A model generated the notes under the pieces. That model searched no databases. It saw only the letters and a program-made list of their open reading frames with translations, and was not told the DNA's origin. A stretch of 64,000 nucleotides of DNA from Palsa-189 sp963803735 (GTDB lineage Bacteria > Acidobacteriota > Terriglobia > Acidiferrales > UBA7541): positions 124,001 through 188,000 of the forward strand of contig CAWDNV010000022.1 of the NCBI GenBank assembly GCA_963803735.1, in the 5' to 3' direction. The translations under genes were made by a program, and so were the position numbers. Position 1 is the stretch's first letter; the number at the start of each line of letters is the position of its first letter. Below, piece by piece: positions 43,106 through 51,618 of this stretch.

Positions 43106-44338
43106 TCAGGCGCTCACCGGAGTTTCAACGCGGGCTGGTTCCACGAAACTGCGCCCGCGTCGTTCCGGTCCGAACGCAACGGCAATACCCAATATAACGA
43201 TGGTGAATATCTCGAATCCGGCCAGGGCCCAGCCATAGCCGACGCGATTGCTCAGGTTATGTTCCGCCACCGGCGTCCGCGCGGCCAGGACAATTCCTAG
43301 CTGATACGCGAGCCCGGGAACAAGCCCACGAGTGGAGTCGGCGGAAAGCTCGCTGAGGTGGGCGGGGATGATGCCCCAGGCTCCCTGCACGCCCACCTGC
43401 ATCAGAAAGGCGCCCAGCGCCAGCATCTTCAGAGAGCTGCCGAAGGCCCATAGGGGGATTACGGCCAGCGCGAGCAGCAGCGCCGCGATCAGGCTGAATC
43501 GGCGTCCGGCTGTATTCGAGAGTTGGCCAAAAATAATGCCGCCCAGCATGGCGCCGATGTTTCCCAGGATCACGATGTAGGAGACGATCGCCACGCCGGC
43601 GTGATGCTGCGACTGCAGAAAGTCGGGGTAAAGGTCCTGCGTGCCATGCGAGAGAAACATCATGAATGTCATCAGCAGGAGCAGATACAGGCACAGCTTC
43701 CATTGCTGAGCGACAGCCCGCAAGACAGCACCCGTAGAAGGCGCGCGATGATGCTTCCAGGCTTCAGACTCCGGCACCTTGGCGCTGATATAGAAGGCAA
43801 GCAAAGCGGGAATTCCGCCGAGCCAGAACATCGGCCGCCAGCCCCACGCCGGAAAAGCGAAGCGGTACGCGACCGCGGCCAGCAGATACCCCACCGCATA
43901 GCCATTCTGCAGAATTCCGCTCAGCACCCCCCGCCAGCGGCTCGAAGTTGCCTCCATTACGAGCGATGTGCCAACGCCCCATTCGCCGCCCATGCCGATG
44001 CCGTAGAGAATGCGCAGAATGAAGAACACCGTGTAGTTTGGCGCGAAGCCGCAGAGAAGCTCGACAACCGAGAAGAAAACGACGTTAGCGATCAGCGGAA
44101 TGCGGCGGCCATAGCGGTCCGTCAGGAGGCCGAAAATCACCGCGCCAACCGGACGCATGAGCAACGTCCAGGAGACCGTGGCGATGATGTCTCCTTTGGT
44201 GACGTGAAATTGCGCCGCGAGCGAATCGAAGAGGAAAACGACGACAAAGAAATCAAAGGCGTCCAGCGTCCAGCCGAGAAATCCGGCGGCTACGGCGTGG
44301 AACTGAGCTCTGCGGCCGACGTTCAGTGCGGCAGTCAT
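43106..44338 (-). CDS. MFS transporter, SHS (lactate/organic acid) family
   Basis: 410 residues, about 12 membrane segments. FLGWTLDAFDFFVVVFLFDS in TM1 (DAFDFF) and GLLTDRYGRRIPLIANV (motif A) with GIGMGGEWGVGTSLVME in TM4 are the pattern of sialate/lactate-type MFS symporters. HGTQDLYPDFLQ in the second half is also typical of this group. Likely imports a monocarboxylate such as lactate or pyruvate with protons. No catabolic gene is adjacent to narrow the substrate. Confidence 0.85.
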   Translation of the reverse strand: MTAALNVGRRAQFHAVAAGFLGWTLDAFDFFVVVFLFDSLAAQFHVTKGDIIATVSWTLLMRPVGAVIFGLLTDRYGRRIPLIANVVFFSVVELLCGFAPNYTVFFILRILYGIGMGGEWGVGTSLVMEATSSRWRGVLSGILQNGYAVGYLLAAVAYRFAFPAWGWRPMFWLGGIPALLAFYISAKVPESEAWKHHRAPSTGAVLRAVAQQWKLCLYLLLLMTFMMFLSHGTQDLYPDFLQSQHHAGVAIVSYIVILGNIGAMLGGIIFGQLSNTAGRRFSLIAALLLALAVIPLWAFGSSLKMLALGAFLMQVGVQGAWGIIPAHLSELSADSTRGLVPGLAYQLGIVLAARTPVAEHNLSNRVGYGWALAGFEIFTIVILGIAVAFGPERRGRSFVEPARVETPVSA

Positions 44339-44562
44339 TGGGAATTTGTGGGCCCAAGTTTGTGCGAGGCCAGAGCCGGTGTCAACTTATTCTCGACGAT
44401 GCGATCGTCTGTTGGATGCGAATCGAAACTCGTGGTGCGAGGCTGCTAAAAGAGGGGCCCCGGATCCGGTAGGGGGGACCGGAGCCCGGGGCTGTGGGGG
44501 TGTGCTGGGCCGGAAGGAATTCGCCTGAAATGTTTCAGATAACGATGGCGCTAAAAGCCGCT

Positions 44563-44787
44563 CTAAGTGTGAACTTCCGCTACCAACCGGCAGAGCCGGT
44601 ATAGTTCGGCATAGGTGAACACGAGTCCGGCGCCGTCATTATCAGCGTCGGGATGACCTAACCCGGATTGCTCGGAAAGCCGTCGCAATCTTTGCGCGCT
44701 CAGGCCCAGCAGTTCGGCCGCGCGGCTTTCGTTCACTTTGCCTTCGGTTCGCGGACGCGATTCCATCGCTTGCGCCTGTATCTGCAT
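44563..44787 (-). CDS. small MerR-like helix-turn-helix protein
   Basis: 74 residues. ESRAAELLGLSAQRLRRLSE resembles the winged-helix/MerR-type DNA-binding motif, and FTYAELYRLCRLVAEV a second helix. No effector domain. It starts 5 nt after the stop of the 45002 gene, so the pair is co-transcribed. Probably a small DNA-binding adaptor; target unknown. Confidence 0.6.
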   Translation of the reverse strand: MQIQAQAMESRPRTEGKVNESRAAELLGLSAQRLRRLSEQSGLGHPDADNDGAGLVFTYAELYRLCRLVAEVHT

Positions 44788-44792
44788 GGTCG

Positions 44793-45002
44793 TTAATTGA
44801 CCAGAACTCGTGTCCAGCGGTCCTGCTCCACCGCCAGAATCATGCTCTTGTAGATATCAATGTCCCAGGCTTGGTCGACGCGAAAGCGGATGAAGTCGTC
44901 GGTTTCCTCGAGGATCATTCCGCGCAGAGGAACTCGCAAATCCGCTGCCGCTAATTGGAGAACCACTGGCTGCCCGATCCAGACTGCGTATGCGCTTTGC
45001 AT
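44793..45002 (-). CDS. small conserved-looking hypothetical protein
   Basis: 69 residues from the ATG at 45002 (MQSAYAVWIGQPVVLQL), which has a GGAGGGGGAG purine-rich site just upstream; the frame is open 14 codons further but the N-terminus there is unlike a protein. Sequence suggests a small beta-barrel (VVLQLAAADLRVPLRGMILE, FIRFRVDQAWDIDIYKSMI), possibly Sm/SH3-like or PilZ-like in size. Paired with the HTH gene that follows. Confidence 0.6.
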   Translation of the reverse strand: MQSAYAVWIGQPVVLQLAAADLRVPLRGMILEETDDFIRFRVDQAWDIDIYKSMILAVEQDRWTRVLVN

Positions 45003-45143
45003 GTTGCTCCCCCTCCGCAGTTCAGTTGCCCTCGAACAGTTCACATTTTGGGCAGGAGCGTTGCCGCGGCCAATGGTACGCAGGCGTCATCGTAATGAGA
45101 CAAAGGTACTGTTGGTTGATCCGGCACAAGCTAGCCGCGGGTT

Positions 45144-45290
45144 TCATCGCGCCGGTACTTTGGGTGGATTGGCCTCTGCTTCCGCGCGGCGCATCATGCG
45201 CCATATGACGGCGATCCTCACCAAACGGGCCAGCAGCAAAAGGATCGCTTCCAGGAGCCCAATATGTTGGTAGGCGTCCGGGACATACAA
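45144..45290 (-). CDS. possible 48-residue membrane peptide
   Basis: A short frame starting TTG at 45290 with GGGGAGG 4 nt upstream. It encodes a hydrophobic helix (IGLLEAILLLLARLVRIAVI) followed by a basic segment WRMMRRAEAEA and a Pro-rich tail. GC-rich third positions support coding, but the opposite strand is also open and the spacing of the ribosome site is short. Confidence 0.35.
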   Translation of the reverse strand: MYVPDAYQHIGLLEAILLLLARLVRIAVIWRMMRRAEAEANPPKVPAR

Positions 45291-45445
45291 ATTACCTCCC
45301 CAGCACGCTTTCTCTCGCTTGTTGCCATGCTGAATCTTCGGTGGCTGGAATCTGCGGAAAATCCGGCTGTTTTCTGCTACCGTATCGGCTGGGACCTGCT
45401 AGCTCCTATCTGCCAATTGTGGCGCGGCGGGAACCCACCGCCGGC

Positions 45446-46114
45446 ATGCTCGAACTGATCCGAACCGTTCTCCATAACCTCTACGATGTGCAGGGTTTGA
45501 TCCAATGGGGTGGAACCCTGTCTGTATGCGTTATCGTTTTCGTGGAAACCGGCCTGTTTGTGGGTTTTTTCCTGCCGGGCGATTCGCTTTTGGTCACGGC
45601 AGGAGTCTTTAGCGCAACGGGAATCGTGAAGATCGGCTCTCTGGTGCCGCTGGTTACGTTATGTGCTTTTGCGGGAGACCAGTTAGGCTATTGGATCGGA
45701 CGCCGTGCCGGGCAGGCCCTTTATCGTCGCGAGGATTCAGTCTTTTTCAAACGCCGCCATTTGGAGCGCGCTCACGCTTTTTACGAGAAATATGGCGGGA
45801 AGACAGTCATCCTTGCGCGCTTTGTACCCATCGTGCGAACGTTCTGTCCTCCGGTGGCTGGAGCGGCAGGGATGCCCTATGGGCGCTATGTCGCTTACGA
45901 TATTGTTGGTGCCTGCTGCTGGGGTGGTGGCCTGACCTTAGGTGGTTATTTCGTAGGCAAAGCGATTCCTAACGTTAGCCAATATATCCACTGGGTAATT
46001 GCGGTCGTCATATTCCTCTCTTTCCTTCCTGCCCTGATTGGGGCGCTGCGTGCACGGTCACGCCGAATCTCGAAGCCGGAAGCCCTTCCTCTTGGCCGCT
46101 CGACGCAAGAATAA
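45446..46114 (+). CDS. DedA-family inner-membrane protein
   Basis: 222 residues from the ATG at 45446 (MLELIRTVLHNLYDVQGL); the longer open frame to 45341 has no protein-like extension. VFVETGLFVGFFLPGDSLLV (the E...PGE/D motif), GDQLGYWIGRRAG and FARFVPIVRTFCPPVAGAAGM are the DedA/SNARE-associated signatures. DedA proteins are linked to lipid-carrier flipping and proton-motive-force homeostasis. Overlaps the following HAD gene by about 22 nt. Confidence 0.9.
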   Translation: MLELIRTVLHNLYDVQGLIQWGGTLSVCVIVFVETGLFVGFFLPGDSLLVTAGVFSATGIVKIGSLVPLVTLCAFAGDQLGYWIGRRAGQALYRREDSVFFKRRHLERAHAFYEKYGGKTVILARFVPIVRTFCPPVAGAAGMPYGRYVAYDIVGACCWGGGLTLGGYFVGKAIPNVSQYIHWVIAVVIFLSFLPALIGALRARSRRISKPEALPLGRSTQE

Positions 46115-46796
46115 GGCCGAAAATCAGAAGAGATCGCGGCGTCCCTCCGTCAAGCGCGCGGTTTCAATCCCAAAAGCAGTGATCTTCGATATTGGACGTG
46201 TGATCGTGCGCTTAGATCCAAAGCGTGCCTTCGCGCCAATCGCTGCGAGGATTACCGATGCCGCCAATTCGCGAGCCAAACAGCTATCAGCTGATCAGGT
46301 CTGGAAGCTCATCTCCGCCGATGAGCATTGGCAAGAATGGCAGGAAGGCCGACTTTCTCCGGCAAAATGGCATCGGCATCTCATGCAGCGCCTGAAGCTC
46401 TCGCTCACTTATGGCGAATTCCGCGATGCCTGGAATCGGGTCCTCGATCCGGAGCTGATCTTGCCCGAAGAGCTCTTCGTTCGGCTCAGCGCGCACTGCC
46501 GACTCGCGCTCCTTTCCAATACCGACCCGATTCACGCCGAATGTCTGGAGCGGCGGTTTGGCTTTTGGCGTCACTTTCCCGTTCGGATCTATTCCTGCCA
46601 GGTGGGCGCAACGAAGCCCTCTCCTTCTATCTACGGGGCGGCGTTGAAATCGTTAGGAGTGGCCGCTTCCGAGGCACTTTATGTAGACGACATTCCAGAA
46701 TTTGCCGAGGCGGCGCGGAAAATCGGGTTGGATGCTATTTGCTTTAAAACCCGCGAGTTACTGGAAGTTGACCTTCAACATCGGCATCTGTGCTGA
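46092..46796 (+). CDS. HAD-superfamily hydrolase (YihX-like)
   Basis: About 234 residues. The frame is open from 46038 inside dedA; no ATG lies near the HAD domain, so a TTG at 46092 is the best in-frame start. Motif I AVIFDIGRVIVRLD (nucleophile Asp, Gly at +2), motif II ALLSNTDPIHA, Lys in VGATKPSPSIYG and acidic motif IV LYVDDIPEFAEAA. Second gene of this type in the window (compare 7026-7652). Substrate unknown. Confidence 0.8.
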   Translation: MAARRKNKAENQKRSRRPSVKRAVSIPKAVIFDIGRVIVRLDPKRAFAPIAARITDAANSRAKQLSADQVWKLISADEHWQEWQEGRLSPAKWHRHLMQRLKLSLTYGEFRDAWNRVLDPELILPEELFVRLSAHCRLALLSNTDPIHAECLERRFGFWRHFPVRIYSCQVGATKPSPSIYGAALKSLGVAASEALYVDDIPEFAEAARKIGLDAICFKTRELLEVDLQHRHLC

Positions 46797-47068
46797 AGTA
46801 CAGGCGTTCTGACCTGTACCATCGGGCAAAACCCCTAGAATGGTTGGAGTCCAGCCGACGAACACAAAGTGAAAACTACGAAAGTGCGTAAAGATTTCTG
46901 GTATTAGTACTGCCCATTTGGCCAGTCAAGGCATAATTGCCGACTACAAATCCTCAGTTCTCTTAATGGTAGCTCCAACGCGCGGGCGGAATTGACTTGG
47001 TGATTCACGTGCTTAGTTCAATGTGGGCATAGCCCAGGGTGAGGACAGTATGATGGGGAGAGAGGTTT

Positions 47069-47926
47069 ATGATCGATAATTCGGAACAGGTAGTAGAGGA
47101 AAATCACGGGACCCCAGGTTGGGTGACCGCAGCGATCGTGATTCTAGCGATCGTTTCGATCGCAGGGCTCGGACTCGCCTGGCACAACTCTACGGAGTTG
47201 CAACAGGCGCAGCAGAGCTTCACGGGACAGATGAAGACGGCGGCCCAGGCTAGTAGCGAACAGGTGACTGCGCTGGAACAGAAGCTGACGCAGGCTAACG
47301 CTACAAGCACGGGATTGCAGAGCGATCTGGGAGTTGTGGAGAAGCGGTTGCGGGTAACCCAGAGCGATCTGAAGAAAGCGCGCGACGAAGAGGCCAAGAT
47401 TCGCGAGGAAGATGCGCAGAAGCTGGCGCAAATGGATACCGACGTAAAGAGCCAGCTTGCTACCAAGGCCAGCACGGATGAGCTCAACACCGTGAACGGC
47501 AGCGTCAACAACGTGAAGACCGACCTCGAGGGGACCAAGAACGATCTGAAGATGGCCCGCAGCGAGCTGGGCACTTTGATCGCTCGTAATCATGAGGAGA
47601 TCGATGTGCTCCGCCGCATGGGTGAACGCGACTATGTTGAGTTCACCATCGACGGCAAGAACAAGCCGCAGAAGGTGGGCGCCGTCACCATCGAACTTCG
47701 CTCGGTGGATACCAAGAAGGGCAAGTTCACCGTTGCCTTGACCGTGGACGACAATCGCACCGAGAAGAAGGATCGATTGGTTGACGAACCAGTGGTTTTC
47801 TATCCGCATGGCTCGCACCAAGCCGACGAATTCGTAGTGAATTCGGTGGCCAAGGACAAGATCAGCGGATATATCAGCGTGCCGAAGAACCCGCCGGCAA
47901 CAACGGCCAATGCGTCAGGCGGTTAA
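47069..47926 (+). CDS. membrane-anchored coiled-coil protein
   Basis: 285 residues, no named family recognised. A single membrane segment (WVTAAIVILAIVSIAGLGLA, residues 18-37) is followed by about 150 residues of heptad-like coil (VTALEQKLTQANATSTGLQS; LEGTKNDLKMARSELGTLIA), and a C-terminal beta domain (YVEFTIDGKNKPQKVGAVTI ... GSHQADEFVVNSV). Probably exposed outside the inner membrane. Ends before a strong terminator, so it is a one-gene unit. Confidence 0.7.
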   Translation: MIDNSEQVVEENHGTPGWVTAAIVILAIVSIAGLGLAWHNSTELQQAQQSFTGQMKTAAQASSEQVTALEQKLTQANATSTGLQSDLGVVEKRLRVTQSDLKKARDEEAKIREEDAQKLAQMDTDVKSQLATKASTDELNTVNGSVNNVKTDLEGTKNDLKMARSELGTLIARNHEEIDVLRRMGERDYVEFTIDGKNKPQKVGAVTIELRSVDTKKGKFTVALTVDDNRTEKKDRLVDEPVVFYPHGSHQADEFVVNSVAKDKISGYISVPKNPPATTANASGG

Positions 47927-47951
47927 TAGAGTTAGCTGAAGGTAAACGATG

Positions 47952-47987
47952 ATGGCGGCGAGGGACCTCGCCGCCATTTTTCTTTTC
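47952..47987 (+). terminator. rho-independent terminator
   Basis: 10-bp stem (47952-47961 with 47968-47977), loop of 6, then TTTTTCTTTT. 26 nt past the stop of the coiled-coil gene. Confidence 0.9.
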
Positions 47988-48025
47988 AGGCGGCTGCTCC
48001 GCCATCGCGCTAGACTTCTTGCGAC

Positions 48026-48850
48026 ATGCTAGCGCCTCGAGTCATCATCTTCACGCCCGCAAGCCTGCTCGGTTCTCCGACGCGTACGGAATACCAGGCT
48101 TCAGAGGCACTAGCCGAGATTGAAAGACGCAAGATTCCCCTGGTGCTTTTAACGCGCGGCACGCGTGCGCAATTGGAAATTCTTAGGCGCAAGATCGGGC
48201 ACGCTCACCCCTTTGTGACCGAAGGCGGAGGGGGGCTCTTCCTGCCTGACGGATACTTTGCCCTGCGCCTCGAAGGCGCGAAGCGAGCCGCCCGCTATTT
48301 ATGCGTTCCCTTCGGGCGTACGTCGGAAGAAGCGGGCGCAGCCGTGCAAGATATTGCGGAGCAAGCAGGGGCTGAAGCTGTTCGTTATGCGGACATGAAC
48401 GCGCGGGAAATCAGCCGCAATGCCGGAATAAGCGAACGCGAGGCCGAAGCATCTCGCGAACGAGAATTCAGCGAACGCTTCTTTTTTGCGGGGAATGCCG
48501 ATCTGGCCGCTCCCTCGTTCGAAAAGATAGCCACCGAGCAGAACTGGCGGATTCGTCACTGCGAGCCCTTCTGGGAGCTTTATTCGGGCAACGATGAGGG
48601 TAAAGCGGTTCGCTATCTGACGCGATTGTATCGGGAAGCTCTACGCTCGCGCCTGCGATCCGTAGGCATCGGCGCATCTTTCGAAGACCTCAGCCTGCTA
48701 ACGGCGAGCGATCAAGCCTTCATCTTACCGTCAACTGCAGCCCACTTCGATGAGAGGCTAATGTCAAAAATCCCGAATTCCGTCCGAATTGATGTCCCAG
48801 GAGCTGCTGGCTGGAATCAAACGGTGCTGGAGCTCCTAAGTCGTGTTTGA
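48026..48850 (+). CDS. mannosyl-3-phosphoglycerate phosphatase-like HAD protein with degenerate active site
   Basis: 274 residues of the Cof/MPGP-type HAD layout: EALAEIERRKIPLVLLTRGT, then PFVTEGGGGLFLPDGYF (the ENGG region), the C2 cap, and a C-terminal core GIGASFEDLSLLTASDQAF. Motif I should read like FTDLDGTLL, with the nucleophile Asp, but here is IIFTPASLLG, lacking both Asp. Motif IV GDSxND is GASFED, losing the first Asp. The fold seems kept while catalysis is likely lost, so it may be a binding or regulatory relative. No glucosyl/mannosyl-3-phosphoglycerate synthase gene is nearby. Confidence 0.7.
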   Translation: MLAPRVIIFTPASLLGSPTRTEYQASEALAEIERRKIPLVLLTRGTRAQLEILRRKIGHAHPFVTEGGGGLFLPDGYFALRLEGAKRAARYLCVPFGRTSEEAGAAVQDIAEQAGAEAVRYADMNAREISRNAGISEREAEASREREFSERFFFAGNADLAAPSFEKIATEQNWRIRHCEPFWELYSGNDEGKAVRYLTRLYREALRSRLRSVGIGASFEDLSLLTASDQAFILPSTAAHFDERLMSKIPNSVRIDVPGAAGWNQTVLELLSRV

Positions 48851-49023
48851 ATGGCGCTTATGTGAGCAATTTCCGAGCAGAAAGAGCAATCTTTTGCGCC
48901 TTAAACGACTTGAGGGCTTACCAAAATGCGTCTGCGTCCCTTGTATTGTTTAGCTTACAGGGGAGGTCTGACGGTTAAACTGTGGAACCGAAATTGCGTT
49001 TCTCGTCAATCAGGAGCGTGCCC

Positions 49024-49200
49024 GTGAAACTTCTCCGCCGCCTGCAGGTCCCAGCAACCGAGTCTCAGCTCGCTCTAACGCTCGCAATTTCGTTGGTTAT
49101 GATGGCGGCGTTGCTGCTCGGCATCCTTTGGCAAGCCAACGTGATCAATTACCAGAAGGAAATGATCCGGGCGCTGTGGAATTCAAAGTTCGCGGGCTAA
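49024..49200 (+). CDS. small single-span membrane protein
   Basis: 58 residues from the GTG at 49024, which has AGGAG with a 7-nt spacer. N-terminal basic segment, one membrane helix (LALTLAISLVMMAALLLGIL), short C-terminal tail ending WNSKFAG. Its stop codon is followed immediately by a ten-C run. No family recognised. Confidence 0.6.
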   Translation: MKLLRRLQVPATESQLALTLAISLVMMAALLLGILWQANVINYQKEMIRALWNSKFAG

Positions 49201-49210
49201 CCCCCCCCCC
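49201..49210. repeat. C10 homopolymer after a stop codon
   Basis: Ten consecutive C directly after the TAA of the small membrane protein. Length may be unreliable in the assembly. Confidence 0.9.
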
Positions 49211-49250
49211 GGCATCCTTAACTCTTGAAATTCAGGCAGACGACGCCCCA

Positions 49251-49292
49251 AAAGGCAACGGGAGCCTGGCGGCTCCCGTTGCCTTACTTTTT
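49251..49292 (+). terminator. rho-independent terminator
   Basis: A perfect GC-rich stem of about 16 bp (near 49251-49266 with 49271-49286, 4-nt loop) followed by a T-rich stretch. It ends the small membrane-protein transcript. Confidence 0.85.
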
Positions 49293-49485
49293 GTTGTGCT
49301 CGACAAGCCTAAAAGGCTGCCGGCTTAAAGCACCGCAGCAGCGGTGCCCTTTAAAGTTGGCTATGTTCTAAAGCCGGTGGATTCATTTTCCCTCCCGCTT
49401 CAGAGCCTAATCTTCTTCTAACGCCATTTGCGCACGGATGCAAGAGGAAGATTTTCCTGCCTGCTCAGCCACGTTGAGCCAAGCC

Positions 49486-50238
49486 CTATTTGACGAAAAC
49501 GCCTTCACGCAGTTGGTCGCGTCCTACGAACGTCTTGGAGGTGCGAAACTTTTCGAAGAGCTCCTGTATCTCGCGGTTCTGATATACGTGCTGCGGCTGA
49601 ACTAAAGCGGGCGAGGGCACGAGCTGTAAAGTATGCGCGTCCATGACACGGTAGCGGTTAAATTCTGCGGGAGGGCGCGTGTGGAAAATGGCCAGAACGG
49701 CACCGCCTTCACGGACCATGGGCACGATGCGGGGCAAGAACTGTTTGGCTGCATCGCGATCCATATAATCCAGCAAATCCCATAGCAGGACGGCATCGAA
49801 ACTATCCGCGGGATAACGAAGGTTGGAGGCAAGGAAACGGCCGGCGCGGGCTGCCGGCGAGAGATCGGGCCGTTCGGCATCTGGTGGGAGCAACGCAATG
49901 CGCTGGGAATCTTGTTCCAGAAACGCACCCCAGGCGGCCATCAGATCGTCCGTGTAGACCTTGAAATTATGTTCAATAAAGTAGGTGAGAGTAGCCTGAG
50001 AGACGGCACCGAGATCAAGAAGACTCCCTCGTCCGATACCTTCGAGCTGCCAGAGGAATTCCTTTAATCCATTGGAGAAGCGACCCGTGGTTTCTTCGCC
50101 AGCCCGCGCCGGAGCCCCGGACGGAGCATGTAGAGGAACGGGCGGTACTCGGAGATCGCGGCCGTAGGACGGTCGCACCGCAGGGGCGGTAGGATTGCCT
50201 AAGTAACTTATGGGGCGAAACTTGCCAAGAAAGCTCAT
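49486..50238 (-). CDS. methyltransferase-like protein coupled to bactofilin
   Basis: 250 residues. A Pro-rich N-terminus (residues 1-50) precedes a Rossmann-like core: RGSLLDLGAVSQATLTYFIE, SNLRYPADSFDAVLLWDLLD, then FLPRIVPMVREGGAVLAIFH. The order matches class I SAM methyltransferases, but motif I lacks the GxGxG glycines, so SAM binding is doubtful. Its start overlaps the bactofilin stop by 4 nt, pointing to a functional link to the bactofilin scaffold. Confidence 0.65.
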   Translation of the reverse strand: MSFLGKFRPISYLGNPTAPAVRPSYGRDLRVPPVPLHAPSGAPARAGEETTGRFSNGLKEFLWQLEGIGRGSLLDLGAVSQATLTYFIEHNFKVYTDDLMAAWGAFLEQDSQRIALLPPDAERPDLSPAARAGRFLASNLRYPADSFDAVLLWDLLDYMDRDAAKQFLPRIVPMVREGGAVLAIFHTRPPAEFNRYRVMDAHTLQLVPSPALVQPQHVYQNREIQELFEKFRTSKTFVGRDQLREGVFVK

Positions 50239-50792
50239 ACGTGCACCTGTGAAATTTTTTCGGACATTGGAACTTGAGTTTTGGTATCGGAAGCTTTGCT
50301 ATCGGGCTGGGGATTGGCCGGAGTAGCGGTCACCAGACGAGCGCGTTCTTGCTGATCGAGGTTCACTCGCAAGCCGTGAACTACGGCACCTTCGTCAATC
50401 GAGATAAGTCGTGTGCGAACCTCGCCTTTCACTTTGGCTGTTGCGCCGATATGAACGCGATCATGCCCTTTGATATTTCCTGAGACTTCTCCGTGCACGA
50501 CGATCTCCGGAGCCTCGATATCCGCGGCAATGCGGCCATCGGGTCCAACGGTCAGCTTGCCTCCCTGGAGGCGAATTCTGCCGCGTACTTCGCCATCGAT
50601 CACGAGATCATCCTGTCCGGAAATCTCGCCTTCAACGACAAGCGATCGAGTCAGACGTGCTTCCAACGCTGAGCTGGCCGGCAATGTTGTGGGCTTAGCC
50701 TGATCGAACGTGTTTTGCGAAGCGGTGCTCACGGGAGCGGATTTCGTATGTGCAGGCAGAGAAGGAGCTTTTGGCTCGTCCTTTCGCCACAT
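50235..50792 (-). CDS. bactofilin (polymer-forming cytoskeletal protein)
   Basis: 185 residues. A disordered N-terminus (about 45 residues) is followed by the right-handed beta-helix core with repeats of VEGEISGQDDLVIDGEVRG, KLTVGPDGRIAADIEAPEIV and HGEVSGNIKGHDRVHIGATA, then a Pro/Ser-rich tail. Bactofilins self-assemble into filaments at membranes and position cell-wall or stalk enzymes. Upstream of, and translationally coupled to, the methyltransferase-like gene. Confidence 0.9.
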   Translation of the reverse strand: MWRKDEPKAPSLPAHTKSAPVSTASQNTFDQAKPTTLPASSALEARLTRSLVVEGEISGQDDLVIDGEVRGRIRLQGGKLTVGPDGRIAADIEAPEIVVHGEVSGNIKGHDRVHIGATAKVKGEVRTRLISIDEGAVVHGLRVNLDQQERARLVTATPANPQPDSKASDTKTQVPMSEKISQVHV

Positions 50793-50934
50793 AAGCGCCT
50801 CCTTGCAGGCGGCTAAATGCCTAAATAGTCGCGGATTAGACTGCTTGGCTGGGACCGTGACTATAGTACAGGATTTTACTGATGTAAACGGAAAAGTGAC
50901 TGATTATTCGCCTATTTAGGTGACCTGGCAGTCA

Positions 50935-51618
50935 CTATGGCGAGGGCGAGATGAGTTCGGGAGCCGCTCCGCCGGCAGACGATCCGGCGTGCTGGTCGCG
51001 TAATTCCCAGATGGCCACGAGGTACCCTACCGTCTCCAGAAGAAACGTCTTCCTGCCTTGTCGCGATTGCCACCAAGTGGCCGGTTCGAATTCGGCGTCG
51101 AACGCGCCGACCACCTCTAAGGTAACATTGGCCGGCAACACCTTCCGAAAGATATATCTGGCGCGACGCGTGTGATAGTTCGAGGTGACGAGAAGAATTC
51201 GCCGCCAGCGGTTTTGCTCAATTAGAACTTGCAGATCCTTTGCTTCTTCGAGCGTGTTGTTGGCTCTATGGGAAAAACGCACAATTGCGTTGGCGGGAAC
51301 GCCGCGGGATTCCAAATCTCGCGTCATCAGATCAGCGACCGTGGAATAGGGGCGCAGCATGCGGCCGCTGGCTACAATCAAGGGAGCCCAGCCTCCGTGA
51401 AAGAGGGCGGCAGCTTCGGTAGCCCGATCAGCAGTGAAGTCGTCGTCCCCAATGACGACAATGACGTCGGCGGGTTCCATGCGGTCTTCGACGATCCAAA
51501 ATCCACCAGCGGCACGGAGCAAGGGATTTCGTGCAAGATAAATTATGCCTGCAAACAGGCAAAGCATCAGAAGCCCCAGCAGGCGGAAGATGATACCGCC
51601 GCGCTGGCCATTCCTCAT
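50935..51618 (-). CDS. YdcF/SanA-family membrane protein (DUF218)
   Basis: 227 residues. N-terminal membrane anchor (IIFRLLGLLMLCLFAGIIYL), then the DUF218 domain: ADVIVVIGDDDFTADRATEA, APLIVASGR, NTLEEAKDLQVLIEQ and LLVTSNYHTRRARYIF. Family members (ElyC, SanA) act in envelope integrity. Overlaps the end of the galT gene by 4 nt. Confidence 0.88.
   Translation of the reverse strand: MRNGQRGGIIFRLLGLLMLCLFAGIIYLARNPLLRAAGGFWIVEDRMEPADVIVVIGDDDFTADRATEAAALFHGGWAPLIVASGRMLRPYSTVADLMTRDLESRGVPANAIVRFSHRANNTLEEAKDLQVLIEQNRWRRILLVTSNYHTRRARYIFRKVLPANVTLEVVGAFDAEFEPATWWQSRQGRKTFLLETVGYLVAIWELRDQHAGSSAGGAAPELISPSP

Noticed and set aside
42258..43300. Several plus-strand ORFs between the kinase and SHS transporter genes
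   Set aside because: Composition is Arg/Ser/Cys-rich, no ribosome sites, and part lies antisense to the transporter gene.
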